A DNA stretch of 64,000 bases from Haloarcula pelagica (lineage in GTDB: Archaea; Halobacteriota; Halobacteria; Halobacteriales; Haloarculaceae), in assembly GCF_030127105.1 (NCBI RefSeq), contig NZ_CP126161.1:1736001-1800000 (forward strand), in the 5' to 3' direction. Under the pieces are notes generated by a model. The model was not told where the DNA came from. It saw only the letters and a list, made by a program, of their open reading frames with translations, and made no database searches. Both the position numbers and the translations under genes were made by a program. The first letter of the stretch is position 1. The number at the start of each line of letters is the position of its first letter. Below, piece after piece: positions 8,816-17,524 of this stretch.

Positions 8816-9217
8816 TCAGCGCTCCTGTCCAGCCACGAGGGTCGCGAGTTCGTCGTACGGCCCGGTGCCGACACCCTTCGAGACGAAGGTCGCTCCACGC
8901 TCGCGGGCCTGGCGCACCACCGCGTCGTCGTCGACACCCGAGAAGACAACGAACTCGGCGTCCGTCTCGGCCCGTTCGATGAGCGCCAGTCCGTCGAGCC
9001 GTGGCATCTCGTAGTCGGTCACCACCCAATCGAACGACCCGTCGAGCCGTTCGAGTGCCGCCGTCGGCGCCGTCGTGTGGACCACGTCCAGTGCGTCACC
9101 GACCGCGTCGAGGTACTCCGCCACGGCGGTCGCCACCATCGGTTCGTCGTCGACGACGAGCACGCGCCGCGTGTGCGCGCCGGCGTCGCCGTCGGCGTCT
9201 CCGGTACCCAGCCCCAT
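8816..9217 (-). CDS. single-domain response regulator (receiver)
   Basis: A CheY-like receiver domain of 133 residues with no output domain. After a 17-residue polar leader come VLVVDDEPMVA (acidic pocket), WVVTDYEMPRLDG (phospho-acceptor Asp in TDY) and the C-terminal FVSKG Lys. ATG at 9217. No histidine kinase is adjacent, so it is an orphan regulator whose partner is elsewhere. Haloarchaea encode many such stand-alone receivers. The gene is divergent from the DUF5787 gene, with 142 bp between the two starts. Confidence 0.87.
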   Translation of the reverse strand: MGLGTGDADGDAGAHTRRVLVVDDEPMVATAVAEYLDAVGDALDVVHTTAPTAALERLDGSFDWVVTDYEMPRLDGLALIERAETDAEFVVFSGVDDDAVVRQARERGATFVSKGVGTGPYDELATLVAGQER

Positions 9218-9359
9218 GTGATCTCGGTTGGAGAGATCGCATAATAAACGGTCAGCGGTGGTTTCACGCGCTGAAAAAACTACGAAGAGACAGTTCAACA
9301 ACACCAGCACGGCGCCGGAGGGCGGACTGCTTTTGCCGACAGCGCCCCTCGCTGTGGGT

Positions 9360-10433
9360 GTGCGGGAGTTCGACTTCGAACTGGCGCTGTGTGCCCACCT
9401 CGAACGCGCGGGGCATCTCGTCAGCCGGCAACTGGGCGGGCACGTCCACGGGCGCCGAGTGCTCGATACCGTCGTGATCGAGCCCGGCCCCGAGTTCGAC
9501 GAGCGGGCCGCGATCACCGCCGAACGGCTCCCGGCGGCCGCCGTCGAGTCCGACGTGGGACCGGGCGAGGCCCGCTACTGGAAGCCCGCGTTCGACTGTC
9601 ATCCCGACCGCGCCAGGCAAGCCGTCGAACTGGCCGTCGAGCGGGGGTTCTTCGAGCGCGAACGCCGCGGCGGCCGCACCTACGTCCGCCAGACCACCCG
9701 CTATCCCGACTGGGTCGGCGGGATCACGGCCATCGAGAACAAGCCCGACCTCGACCGGCCCGGCGACCTCCAGGCCCAGCTTCGGACCGACGTGTCGCTG
9801 GCGCTTGCCGACGAGGTCGTGCTGGCGACGGCCTCCTACGTCACCCGTGCCCACCTCAACCGCATCCCGGAAGCCGTCGGCGTCTGGCGGTTCGACCCCG
9901 AGACCGGCGACCGCGAGGTGGTCCGGGAGCCGACACCGCTTCCGACCGACGAGGCCGGCGTCGAACCCCTCGATTCCCACCCGGGACGGACGGATATCCG
10001 GATCGTCGACGCGGCGGCCAAGGCACGGGCGCGCCGTCGGCTGGCCGAGCGCGCCTACGCGAAAGGGTGGCGCAGTTTCGACTACCCCGCCTGTAGCCGG
10101 TGTGTGCCCGACGGCGACGGCCGACCCTACTGTGAGTGGCTGGGCCGGGCCGTCCGGGCGAGCGACGAGTGTGGGGCCGACTGCGAGGGTCACGACCCCG
10201 CCGACCCACCCGTGTTCGACGGCGACGGCCTGCGTGCCGGGCGGACGCCCTGGGAGCCCGACCCGTCGGGCCGTGTCCGCCGGCAGTCCGGCCTCGACCG
10301 CTTCGGCAGCGTCAGGTGTCCCGGTCGGTGGCCGCCTCCGCCGCAGCCGAGTCGGACGGGTCGCCGCCGTTACCCGCCGCGTCCGGCGCGTGTGCCTCGA
10401 AGTCCCGGGCGGTCGCGTCGGGCGCCTCGGTAG
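9360..10433 (+). CDS. DUF5787 family protein
   Basis: Haloarchaeal protein of unknown function, recognised as DUF5787 from the N-terminal FDFELALCAHLE, the SDVGPGEARYWKPAFDC segment and the IENKPDL / LALADEVVLATASYVTRAHLNRIPEA blocks. The latter resemble a restriction-endonuclease-like core (E-x-K within IENK), but nuclease activity is only my inference. Cysteines cluster near the C terminus (CSRCVPDGDGRPYC, then CGADCEGH), a possible metal site. GTG start at 9360 gives the family's usual N terminus. The last 40 or so residues are Pro/Arg-rich and overlap the convergent gene by 122 bp; homologues would be expected to end near LDRFG, so this tail looks like read-through past a lost stop. Confidence 0.78.
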   Translation: MREFDFELALCAHLERAGHLVSRQLGGHVHGRRVLDTVVIEPGPEFDERAAITAERLPAAAVESDVGPGEARYWKPAFDCHPDRARQAVELAVERGFFERERRGGRTYVRQTTRYPDWVGGITAIENKPDLDRPGDLQAQLRTDVSLALADEVVLATASYVTRAHLNRIPEAVGVWRFDPETGDREVVREPTPLPTDEAGVEPLDSHPGRTDIRIVDAAAKARARRRLAERAYAKGWRSFDYPACSRCVPDGDGRPYCEWLGRAVRASDECGADCEGHDPADPPVFDGDGLRAGRTPWEPDPSGRVRRQSGLDRFGSVRCPGRWPPPPQPSRTGRRRYPPRPARVPRSPGRSRRAPR

Positions 10434-10617
10434 CGACCTGTTCGGCGTGGCCGGTCCGGCCCCGGTAGTTCGCCGCGGCGGCGAGGCTCACAGTGGCGAC
10501 GAGGCCGGCCACGAGCACCCAGTCGATCCGGCCGGCGAACAACCGGAGGCCGGCGACCGCGAGCCCGCCGCTGACCAGCGCCGCGCCGACGACCTCCGCG
10601 ATACCACGCCTGTCCAT
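10312..10617 (-). CDS. small membrane protein, unknown function
   Basis: A 101-residue protein from the ATG at 10617 with two hydrophobic helices (about residues 8-28 and 34-53). A hydrophilic, acidic, Ala-rich tail without recognisable motifs follows. The 3' end overlaps the 3' end of the DUF5787 gene on the other strand. It is the more plausible gene in the overlap, because the membrane-helix pattern and Asp/Ala-rich tail are typical haloarchaeal coding sequence. Confidence 0.6.
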   Translation of the reverse strand: MDRRGIAEVVGAALVSGGLAVAGLRLFAGRIDWVLVAGLVATVSLAAAANYRGRTGHAEQVATEAPDATARDFEAHAPDAAGNGGDPSDSAAAEAATDRDT

Positions 10618-10733
10618 GCGTTCTGTTGGGTGAGCATCCCACAAAGGAGTAGCGTCGGTTTCACGCTGCGAGTCGTTCGCGGGCGACTGCTCGCGAGCCG
10701 GTCGGCTCGTTCACTTCCGAGTGCCGGCCCGGC

Positions 10734-11606
10734 TCACAGCGAGAACTGCTCGCCGTCCAGGGCGATGTCGTCGGCGAACGCGCGGTCGGCCGGGACGTAG
10801 TGGGCGGTGTGGACGATGCGGTACTCCTCGGCCCCGATGTCGGCGGCGAACTGGCGGGCGCCGGGGAGTGTCATGTGTTTGGTACCGAAGGTCCGCGGGA
10901 CGCCCTCGTCGTCGAAGTCGGCCCCGCCTTTGGGGTGGAATTCACAGGCTTCGGGGTGGACGAGCCCCTCGACCAGCCCCAGGTCCGCGCCGGAGAGGGC
11001 CTCGCGGGATCGGTCGGGCACGTCGTAGCAGGTGTCCCCCGAGATCGAGAGGACGGCGCCCGTCGACGGCTCCTCGATGCGCAGGCCGTAACACAAAAGC
11101 GGCGGGTGTTCGACGGGGACGAGCGTCACCTCCAGACCCGCGACCGAGAACGGGTCGTGAGGTGTCCGGGGTTCGACCGAGACGGTGTCGAGGTAGTCGT
11201 AGCGGCTCCGGATTCCCTCGGCGACGCTCTCGCCGGTCACGGGATCGGTCTCGTCGGCGGCGTACACGGGGAGGTCGTCGAACAGGCGGTAGGCGTTGCC
11301 CAGCCCGTCGAGGTGGTCGAAGTGGACGTGGGTGACAAGCGCGGCGTCGGGCAGGCCAACGTCGGCGTCGAGGAACTGCTGGCGGAAGTCGGGGCTGCAG
11401 TCGATCAGCAGCGACTCGCCGCTCTCGCTCCGGACGAACACCGAGAAGCGTGACCGTTCGACGCCGCCGGCGGGGTCGATGCCGCGCTCGCGGACGCGCT
11501 CGCACAGCTCCGGGTCGGGCTCGCGCGCCCGCTCGCAGGTGGCACAGTCACAGTCGACGGTCGGCGTCCCGGTCGTGTCGCCGGTCCCCAGCAGTGTGAC
11601 CTCCAT
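10734..11606 (-). CDS. MBL-fold metallo-hydrolase (PhnP/RNase Z-like)
   Basis: Metallo-beta-lactamase-fold hydrolase of about 290 residues. Near the N terminus, LLGTGDTTGTP is followed by CDCATCERA, the cysteine-rich insert typical of PhnP-like phosphodiesterases. The metal-binding motif THVHFDHLDGLG is intact, with the later metal ligands in SGDTCYD and in IVHTAHYVP. Homology to PhnP suggests a cyclic phosphodiesterase, but the substrate is not known. I prefer the ATG at 11606; a GTG one codon earlier exists. Divergent from the Usp gene. Confidence 0.86.
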   Translation of the reverse strand: MEVTLLGTGDTTGTPTVDCDCATCERAREPDPELCERVRERGIDPAGGVERSRFSVFVRSESGESLLIDCSPDFRQQFLDADVGLPDAALVTHVHFDHLDGLGNAYRLFDDLPVYAADETDPVTGESVAEGIRSRYDYLDTVSVEPRTPHDPFSVAGLEVTLVPVEHPPLLCYGLRIEEPSTGAVLSISGDTCYDVPDRSREALSGADLGLVEGLVHPEACEFHPKGGADFDDEGVPRTFGTKHMTLPGARQFAADIGAEEYRIVHTAHYVPADRAFADDIALDGEQFSL

Positions 11607-11689
11607 CACCTCCCCGTGTGTGGGCGACGGCCCTAAGCCCCCCGCTTTGGTTCGGTGGTGCTAAGCGGACCCGGCCCCGCCCTCCCGAC

Positions 11690-12130
11690 ATGACGTTCCT
11701 GGTCGCGTTCGACGGCTCACCACGCTCCCGGGCGGCGCTCGAACGGGCCGACAGGCTCGGCAGCGGCGTCGGCGAATCCGTCCTGGCAGCCACCGTGATC
11801 CCGACGGACGCCGCCTACGCCCGTGAGGTGGGGTGGCTCGACCCCGGCGAGCCCTTCGACGCCGAGCGGGTCGCCACGGCGCTCCGGGAACGCGTCGCAG
11901 AGATTGCACCGGACGCGTCGTTTCGCTACGAGACCACCGGCCGCCCGCCGTCGGCCAACGCCATCGCGAAACCGATCCGGAAACTCGCAAAGCGGACGGG
12001 CGCGTCGATGGTGTTCGTCGGCTCGGGCGACGGCGGTCGGCTGACGACGACGCTGTCGAGCATCTCGGGCCGGATCGGGACCGACGACGCCTACGATGTC
12101 GTCTTCGTCCGGTCGCTCCCGGAGTCCTAG
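11690..12130 (+). CDS. universal stress protein (UspA family)
   Basis: A 146-residue single Usp domain. It begins with FLVAFDGSPRSRAALERA (ATP-binding Asp of the first strand) and ends with a nucleotide-loop region VFVGSGDGGRL and VVFVRSLPES. The canonical GxxGx9G(S/T) loop is only partly kept, so ATP binding is uncertain. ATG at 11690, 83 bp from the divergent MBL gene. Function in stress adaptation is family-level knowledge only. Confidence 0.82.
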   Translation: MTFLVAFDGSPRSRAALERADRLGSGVGESVLAATVIPTDAAYAREVGWLDPGEPFDAERVATALRERVAEIAPDASFRYETTGRPPSANAIAKPIRKLAKRTGASMVFVGSGDGGRLTTTLSSISGRIGTDDAYDVVFVRSLPES

Positions 12131-12134
12131 CGGG

Positions 12135-12410
12135 CTACTCCAGGCGGTCGCCCAGAGTCGCCGGATCGAGCCCCAGTCTGTCGGCGGTCCGTGCGAGAAC
12201 CCTCGCGGCCCGCTCGTCGCCGACATCGCCGACGAGACACTCGATAAAGCCCGACAACAGCGCCGGGTCGATCCGCAGGTCGACGTACTCGACCTGTCCG
12301 CCCGCGACCACCGCGTCGATGTCCCACTCGCCTCTCTCGGGGTCGGTCATCCGTACGTCGACCCAGTCCTCGGCCGTCTCGTCGGTGTCTGTGAACACAT
12401 CGTCTGCCAT
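12135..12410 (-). CDS. acidic haloarchaeal protein, unknown function
   Basis: A 91-residue, strongly acidic soluble protein. VDVRMTDPERGEWDIDAVVAGGQVEYVDLRIDP suggests a small beta-rich domain, followed by a helical C-terminal half. No signal peptide, helices or metal motifs. It ends 4 bp from the Usp stop on the other strand. The compositional bias supports a real gene; I recognise no family. Confidence 0.65.
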   Translation of the reverse strand: MADDVFTDTDETAEDWVDVRMTDPERGEWDIDAVVAGGQVEYVDLRIDPALLSGFIECLVGDVGDERAARVLARTADRLGLDPATLGDRLE

Positions 12411-12452
12411 ACCTGTCAGACGACGATCGGGTAGATAGCTGTTACTGCCCGA

Positions 12453-13796
12453 TCAGTGGTCGTGATCGTGGTCGTGGCCGCCGTCGCCTCCGGAGAAGTC
12501 CCCGCCGGCGACGAGGGCGTCGTGGTCGCCCTCGATCATGTCCATGTTCTTCAGGTTGTCACGCTCCTCGAAGTCGGCGACGGCGTCTTCGAGGTCCTGC
12601 TGGGTCAGCGTCGTCCGTTCCTCGGTCAGGGCTTCGAGGACAGCCTCCCGGAGGACGAGTCGGAGGTCGCTGCCGGTCAGCCCCTCGGTCAGATCGGCGA
12701 GCGTCGCCGGGTCGAAATCCAGGATGTCCATCTCCCTAGTGATGATCCGCAGGATGTCCGCGCGCATGTCGTGGTCGGGCTTGGGGAAGTTGACGATCTC
12801 GTCGAAGCGCCGCCAGGCCGCGGCGTCCAGTTGGTCGGGGTGGTTGGTCGCGCCGATGAGCAACACCTCGTCCTGGATGAGCGAGATCTCGTCGATGCTC
12901 TTGAGCAGGGTGTTGACCGCCCGCTTGATCGCCGCGTGCTCGTCCGACGAGCGGGTCTTTGCGACGAAGTCGAACTCGTCCATGAAGAGGATACACGGCG
13001 AGAGGCGTTTGGCGACCTCGAAGACCTTCTCGACGTTCTTGGCGGTCTCGCCCAGATACTGGGAGGTGATCATCGACAGTTTCACCTCGACGAAGGGGAG
13101 GTCCAGATCGTGGGCGAGCGCGCGGGCGACGCTGGTCTTGCCGGTGCCGGGCGGCCCGACGAAGAGGAGTTTCCCGATCTCTCGAAGCCCGATCTGGGCG
13201 AGGTAGTCGCGGTGTTCGATAGCCTTGACGATCTTCTGGATCTCGCCTTCCTGGTCGGGGGTGAGCACGAGGTCGTTCAGGGTCATCTCGACCTCCTCGG
13301 GGGCCCGAACGTCGACGAGGTCGAGCATCTCCTCGTCGTCCTCGTCCTCGGTGTCGAACGCCTCCTCCAGCATGGCGTCGATGAAGGCCCGGTCGGCCCG
13401 CGCCGGCCGGTTCTGCTCGCGTGCCCGCTCGTAGTCGAGGTCGTCGAACTCCCGGTCGAACTCGGCCGCGAGGACGGGGTTGGCCAGGAGACGGTCGGCG
13501 TCGACCCGGTCGAGGAACCACTCCTCGGCCATCTCGCGGTTCGTGAACGACATCGTCCCGGAGAAGTCGTCCCGGTCGGTGAACATCAGCCCCGAGACCG
13601 TCGCCCAGGGCTGCTCGACGCCGGTCGCTTCGCTGGCGGTCGACTCCGTCGCAGACAGCGGTCGTTCGATCGTCCCGTCGCTCCAGAACACCGCCCGGTA
13701 GGCCGCCGGAAGGTCGTCCGGTTCGAGGTCCCGCCGGTCCGTGTAGACGACTGTCGTCAGCAGGAACTCGACGACATCCAGTTCCGCGTTGCTCAT
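12453..13796 (-). CDS. AAA+ ATPase with His/Asp tail
   Basis: AAA-family ATPase of 447 residues. A novel-looking N-terminal domain (about residues 1-185) precedes the AAA module: Walker A GPPGTGKTS around residue 215, Walker B LFMDEFDF, sensor-1 LIGATNHPDQLD, and WRRFDEIV with the Arg finger region. The C-terminal lid follows (LTGSDLRLVLREAVLEAL). The protein ends in Gly-rich HDHDHDH, a possible metal-binding tail. It resembles proteasome-regulatory or CDC48-like single AAA proteins of haloarchaea, but lacks the coiled coil and HbYX end of PAN. ATG at 13796. Substrate unknown. Confidence 0.88.
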   Translation of the reverse strand: MSNAELDVVEFLLTTVVYTDRRDLEPDDLPAAYRAVFWSDGTIERPLSATESTASEATGVEQPWATVSGLMFTDRDDFSGTMSFTNREMAEEWFLDRVDADRLLANPVLAAEFDREFDDLDYERAREQNRPARADRAFIDAMLEEAFDTEDEDDEEMLDLVDVRAPEEVEMTLNDLVLTPDQEGEIQKIVKAIEHRDYLAQIGLREIGKLLFVGPPGTGKTSVARALAHDLDLPFVEVKLSMITSQYLGETAKNVEKVFEVAKRLSPCILFMDEFDFVAKTRSSDEHAAIKRAVNTLLKSIDEISLIQDEVLLIGATNHPDQLDAAAWRRFDEIVNFPKPDHDMRADILRIITREMDILDFDPATLADLTEGLTGSDLRLVLREAVLEALTEERTTLTQQDLEDAVADFEERDNLKNMDMIEGDHDALVAGGDFSGGDGGHDHDHDH

Positions 13797-13857
13797 TCCC
13801 ACTTTGATTGGCCCGCGACGGGCATAAGTGACTCGGAGCGTGCCCACCAGCGCAAAC

Positions 13858-13866
13858 AGATATATA
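13858..13866 (+). promoter_or_regulatory. TATA box of the DUF1508-repeat gene
   Basis: AGATATATAG-like box about 24-32 bp before the ATG at 13890. The spacing predicts a leaderless transcript starting at or near the A of the ATG. Confidence 0.6.
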
Positions 13867-13889
13867 GTTTCGCTTAGAATATTACGTCT

Positions 13890-15479
13890 ATGTCATCTCG
13901 AAACTCCCTCGTTCGGATGTACAGCGGGCGGATCGGCGAACCGACCACGGACGACGAAGCGTACGGCTACTGGCTGTTCGTCCTGGGCATCCTGCTCGGT
14001 ATCGCGGGCCTACTGCTGTTTTACTTCTCGCCGGACAACTCCCTCCCCCGGCAGTTGGGCTACATCGCCGGCGCGATCGGTCTCGTCTCGCTCATCGTTG
14101 GGCCGACGCTCCGCTTACCGCTGTCGCGGCGGGCACTGACGCTCTCGTACGTCGGGGCGGTCGTCTGTCTGGCCGGGATCGTCTGGTTCACGATGGTCTA
14201 CCCGGCGAACTGGACGGGGCCGACCGGACACGTCGGCGTCATCTCCGTGTACCTGCTCGGCCTGTTCCTGACGGCCGTCGGCGCCATCGTCGCACCGCTG
14301 TTGACCGGCCGACAGGAAGAGTACGAGCGGATGCGTGAGACCGCCGAAACCGCCACGCAGACGGCGAAGGCATCGTCGGCGGCGGCGAGTGAGGCGACTC
14401 GGGCGGCCGAGCAGGCGACCGAGGAACGCGACTCGCTGGCCGAGCAACTGGCCACCAGCGACGCCGCACGCGAGGAGATGGCGACGGTGCTCGACGCGAC
14501 CGAGGCGGAACTGACCGCTGCACACGAGACGATCGCGGCCGCGATGGAGAGCAAGGCGACCTTCGAGGTGTACGCGGACAGGGCCGGGAAGTACCGCTGG
14601 CGGCTCCGTCACCGGAACTCGAACGTCATCGCCGACAGCGCCCAGGGGTACGCCTCCCGACAGAAGGCGATGCAGGGCCTGCGCAGCGTCCAGGCAAACG
14701 CCGCCGGCGGCGGCGTCGTGCTCCTCCCGGACGCCACGGAGGACGACACGGCCGAGGATGTCCCGGAGATTCCGGCCGAAGAGAGCCAGGCGACCTACGA
14801 GGTCTACGAGGACAAGGGCGGGGAGTTCCGCTGGCGGCTGCGTCACGACAACGGGAACATCATCGCCGACGGCAGCGAAGGGTACGCCTCGAAGTCCAAC
14901 GCCCGCCGCGGCCTCGCCGGCGTCAAGGCGTACGTGGCCGGCGCTCCCTACCTCACGCTCGATCCCGTCGGATTCGAGGTGTATCCGGACGCCGCCGGCG
15001 AGTTCCGCTGGCGGTTGCTCCACCGCAACGGCAACGTCCTCGCCGACAGCGGCGAGGGGTACACGACCCGCGCCAGCGCCCGACGCGCGGCCGAACGGGT
15101 CCAGAAGCGGGCACCGGCGGCGGCCGTCGACGACGGCTTCGAGGTCTACGAGGACACCGCCGGGAAGTGGCGCTGGCGGCTCCGGGCCGAAAACGGCGAG
15201 ATCGTCGCCGACAGCGGCCAGGGCTACAGCAACCGCAGTAAGGCCATGGACGGCCTCGAACGGGTCCAGAACTACGCGGCCGACGCGGGCCTGCTCCCGG
15301 TCGGGAGCACCGTCTTCGAACTGTTCGCCGACAAAGCCGACGAGTGGCGCTGGCGACTGCGCCACCGGAACGGGAACGTCCTCGCCGACAGCGGCGAAGG
15401 ATACACGGAACGAAACAAGGCCATCGACGCCATCGAAGGCGTGAAACGCCACGCTCCGGGCGCCGAAACCGCCGAGTAA
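13890..15479 (+). CDS. membrane protein with coiled coil and five DUF1508 (YegP) repeats
   Basis: A 529-residue protein in three parts. Four transmembrane helices span about residues 28-137. An Ala/Glu/Thr-rich coiled coil follows at about 142-220. Then come five copies of the DUF1508/UPF0339 (YegP-like) domain, starting near residues 225, 303, 361, 417 and 475. Each copy carries FEVYxDxxGxxRWRLRHxNGN and later IADSxxGY, followed by about 20 residues ending in V. Bacterial YegP has one or two copies; five on a membrane-anchored coiled coil is unusual. YegP-type domains are dimeric mini-barrels of unknown function. The repeats point to a scaffold or sensor at the inner face of the membrane, which is inference. 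Confidence 0.9.
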   Translation: MSSRNSLVRMYSGRIGEPTTDDEAYGYWLFVLGILLGIAGLLLFYFSPDNSLPRQLGYIAGAIGLVSLIVGPTLRLPLSRRALTLSYVGAVVCLAGIVWFTMVYPANWTGPTGHVGVISVYLLGLFLTAVGAIVAPLLTGRQEEYERMRETAETATQTAKASSAAASEATRAAEQATEERDSLAEQLATSDAAREEMATVLDATEAELTAAHETIAAAMESKATFEVYADRAGKYRWRLRHRNSNVIADSAQGYASRQKAMQGLRSVQANAAGGGVVLLPDATEDDTAEDVPEIPAEESQATYEVYEDKGGEFRWRLRHDNGNIIADGSEGYASKSNARRGLAGVKAYVAGAPYLTLDPVGFEVYPDAAGEFRWRLLHRNGNVLADSGEGYTTRASARRAAERVQKRAPAAAVDDGFEVYEDTAGKWRWRLRAENGEIVADSGQGYSNRSKAMDGLERVQNYAADAGLLPVGSTVFELFADKADEWRWRLRHRNGNVLADSGEGYTERNKAIDAIEGVKRHAPGAETAE

Positions 15480-15518
15480 CGCCGACCGACCGTTCTCCGC
15501 TGGGGAGAATGCCCGAAC

Positions 15519-15526
15519 TACTTAAG
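15519..15526 (+). promoter_or_regulatory. TATA box of the PPOX-family gene
   Basis: TACTTAAG lies about 25-32 bp upstream of the ATG at 15551, matching the haloarchaeal leaderless-promoter spacing. Confidence 0.55.
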
Positions 15527-15550
15527 CGGATTTCCCCCGAAGTTCCGAAC

Positions 15551-16018
15551 ATGACAGTTGATTCACTCGAATCGGCGGGACTCACGCGGATGGACGAGGA
15601 CGCCATCGAGGCGTTCCTCGAAAGCCAGCGCGTCGGCGTGCTGGGCCTGCCGGCGGAGGACGCACCGTACATGGTGCCGATCTCCTACGGCTACGACGGC
15701 GAGGCGCTGTACTTCACGTTCGTCGGCGGCCCTGACAGCCGGAAGCGACAGCTCGTCGACCGGGCCGAGACGGCAGGCTTTCTCGTCTACGACGTTCGGT
15801 CGATGTTCAACTGGGAGAGCGTGGTCCTGACCGGCCGGCCCGAAGCCGTCCCCGAGTCGGAACTGGCGGACCTCGAAACGGTGCTCGAAGGCGCGTGGCG
15901 TCCGGAAGTGTTCGAGCGGGCCATCGCATCGGACGACATCGTCGTCTATCGGTTCCGGATCGAGGACCGCGACGGCATCAAACACACGGGGCTGCCGCCG
16001 GGCTTTGGCGAGGCCTGA
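15551..16018 (+). CDS. pyridoxamine 5'-phosphate oxidase family (FMN-binding split barrel) protein
   Basis: A 155-residue protein of the PPOX/FMN-binding split-barrel class. The core runs from the N-terminal helix (AIEAFLESQRVGVLGLP), through PYMVPISYGYDGEALYFTF (strand pair around the flavin), to SRKRQLVDR, followed by VVLTGRPEAVPESEL. These small haloarchaeal proteins are thought to bind FMN or F420 and act as oxidoreductases or flavin sensors; the substrate is unknown. ATG at 15551 has a well-placed TATA box, so I rejected upstream starts. Confidence 0.84.
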   Translation: MTVDSLESAGLTRMDEDAIEAFLESQRVGVLGLPAEDAPYMVPISYGYDGEALYFTFVGGPDSRKRQLVDRAETAGFLVYDVRSMFNWESVVLTGRPEAVPESELADLETVLEGAWRPEVFERAIASDDIVVYRFRIEDRDGIKHTGLPPGFGEA

Positions 16019-16093
16019 GCCCGGCTCGACAACTCCCCACCGGGTGTGCGGAGTTTGTCAGGGTTTAACACGAGCGGGAGCGTTGAGTCGGCC

Positions 16094-17227
16094 ATGCCAA
16101 CACCGGTCATCGTCGACGCAGTGCGGACGCCACAGGGGAAAGAGGACGGCGCGTACGCCGAGGTTCGCAGCGAGGATCTGTCGATCCCGCTGGTCAACCA
16201 GTTGCTCGCCAGCACCGGCGTCGAATCTGACGAGGTCGACGACCTGCTGTGGGGCTGTGCCCAGCAACGAGGCGAACAGGGGAACAACCTCGCCCGCGTG
16301 ATCTCGCTGCTGTCTGACCTGGGCGAGTCGGTCCCCGGATCGACGGTCAACCGCTGGTGTGCGTCCTCCGCGGAGGCGCTGATGCGGGCCGCCGACGCCG
16401 TCGCCGCGGGGCAACGCGAGGTCCTGATCGCCGGCGGCGTCGAGTCGATGTCCCGGGTGAAGATGGGCGAGAACACTCACAACGTCCACCCGCGGCTGGC
16501 AGAGCTGTACAACATCGGCGAGCTCCAGATGGGGATGACCGCCGAGAAGGTCTCCGAGGAACACGAGATCACACGCGAAGCACAGGACGAGTACGCTCTC
16601 CGCAGTCACGAGCGGGCCGCCGCGGCGACCGACGACGGTCGCTTCGGCGACGAGATCGTCCCGATCGAGACCGACGAGGGCCGCGTCGACGAGGACGAGG
16701 GCATCCGCCGTGACACCTCCCTGGAGACGCTCGCCGGCCTGCCGACCGTCTTCAAGTCCGACGGCACCGTCACGCCGGGCAACGCCTCGCAGGTCTCGGA
16801 CGGCGCGGCCGGCCTCATGGTCACCTCCCGGGAGTTCGCCGAAGAGCGCGGGCTGGACGTGCTCGCGGAGATCGGCGCCCACGAGGTCGCCGGCGTCGAC
16901 CCGACGGTCATGGGTATCGGGCCGGTCCCCGCGGTCCGGCAGTTGGGCGAACGGATCGGCCGGGACACCGACGAGTACGACCTGATCGAACTGAACGAGG
17001 CCTTCGCCTCCCAGACGCTGTACTGCCAGCGGGAACTGGGCTTCGACGACGACGCGTTCAACGTCAACGGCGGCGCCATCGCCATCGGCCACCCGCTCGG
17101 GGCCAGCGGCGCCCGCCTCCCGGTGACGCTCGTCCACGAGATGAACCGCCGGGACGCCGACCTGGGGCTGGCGACCGAGTGTGTCGGCTTCGGCCAGGGC
17201 GCGGCCATCGAGTTCCACCGGCCCTGA
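16094..17227 (+). CDS. acetyl-CoA C-acyltransferase (thiolase)
   Basis: A 377-residue thiolase. The acyl-accepting Cys is at about residue 89 (NRWCASSAEAL). The C-terminal catalytic blocks are GGAIAIGHPLGASGAR (His) and a final Cys loop (ECVGFGQGAAIEF). The enzyme either condenses two acetyl-CoA or cleaves 3-ketoacyl-CoA in beta-oxidation. Thiolase would feed the PHA pathway, whose granule genes lie 14 kb away, but this gene is not in that operon. ATG at 16094 gives the standard N terminus TPVIVDAVRTP. Confidence 0.93.
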   Translation: MPTPVIVDAVRTPQGKEDGAYAEVRSEDLSIPLVNQLLASTGVESDEVDDLLWGCAQQRGEQGNNLARVISLLSDLGESVPGSTVNRWCASSAEALMRAADAVAAGQREVLIAGGVESMSRVKMGENTHNVHPRLAELYNIGELQMGMTAEKVSEEHEITREAQDEYALRSHERAAAATDDGRFGDEIVPIETDEGRVDEDEGIRRDTSLETLAGLPTVFKSDGTVTPGNASQVSDGAAGLMVTSREFAEERGLDVLAEIGAHEVAGVDPTVMGIGPVPAVRQLGERIGRDTDEYDLIELNEAFASQTLYCQRELGFDDDAFNVNGGAIAIGHPLGASGARLPVTLVHEMNRRDADLGLATECVGFGQGAAIEFHRP

Positions 17228-17277
17228 CGCGCTGCTCGCGCGGAGCGGCCGACCACGGGCTGTCCCTGGTCGGCCGA

Positions 17278-17451
17278 CTACCCGACCTGGGCGAGTATCC
17301 GGGGGACGAACACGGCCTCGAAGGCCGCGAGCGCGAGGACGACCCACCGGAGGGGCCCCGAGAGGAAGACGAACGCGACGAACGTGAGGACCAGCGCGCT
17401 GACAAAGCCCATCCCGTAGCGGACGGCGGGGCTGTCGAATAGAGCGTTCAT
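17278..17451 (-). CDS. small two-helix membrane protein
   Basis: A 57-residue protein from the ATG at 17451 with two hydrophobic helices (about 12-30 and 33-52) and no other motif. Small proteins of this shape are frequent in haloarchaeal genomes. Support comes from the regular hydrophobicity and its position downstream of the TrmB gene on the same strand; function unknown. Confidence 0.55.
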   Translation of the reverse strand: MNALFDSPAVRYGMGFVSALVLTFVAFVFLSGPLRWVVLALAAFEAVFVPRILAQVG

Positions 17452-17524
17452 ACGAGGGGGATCGGCGAGGACCGGGATAGCCGTTGTCATCCCACAGCAG
17501 AGGGTCGTCGTCGCGCGGCAGGGC

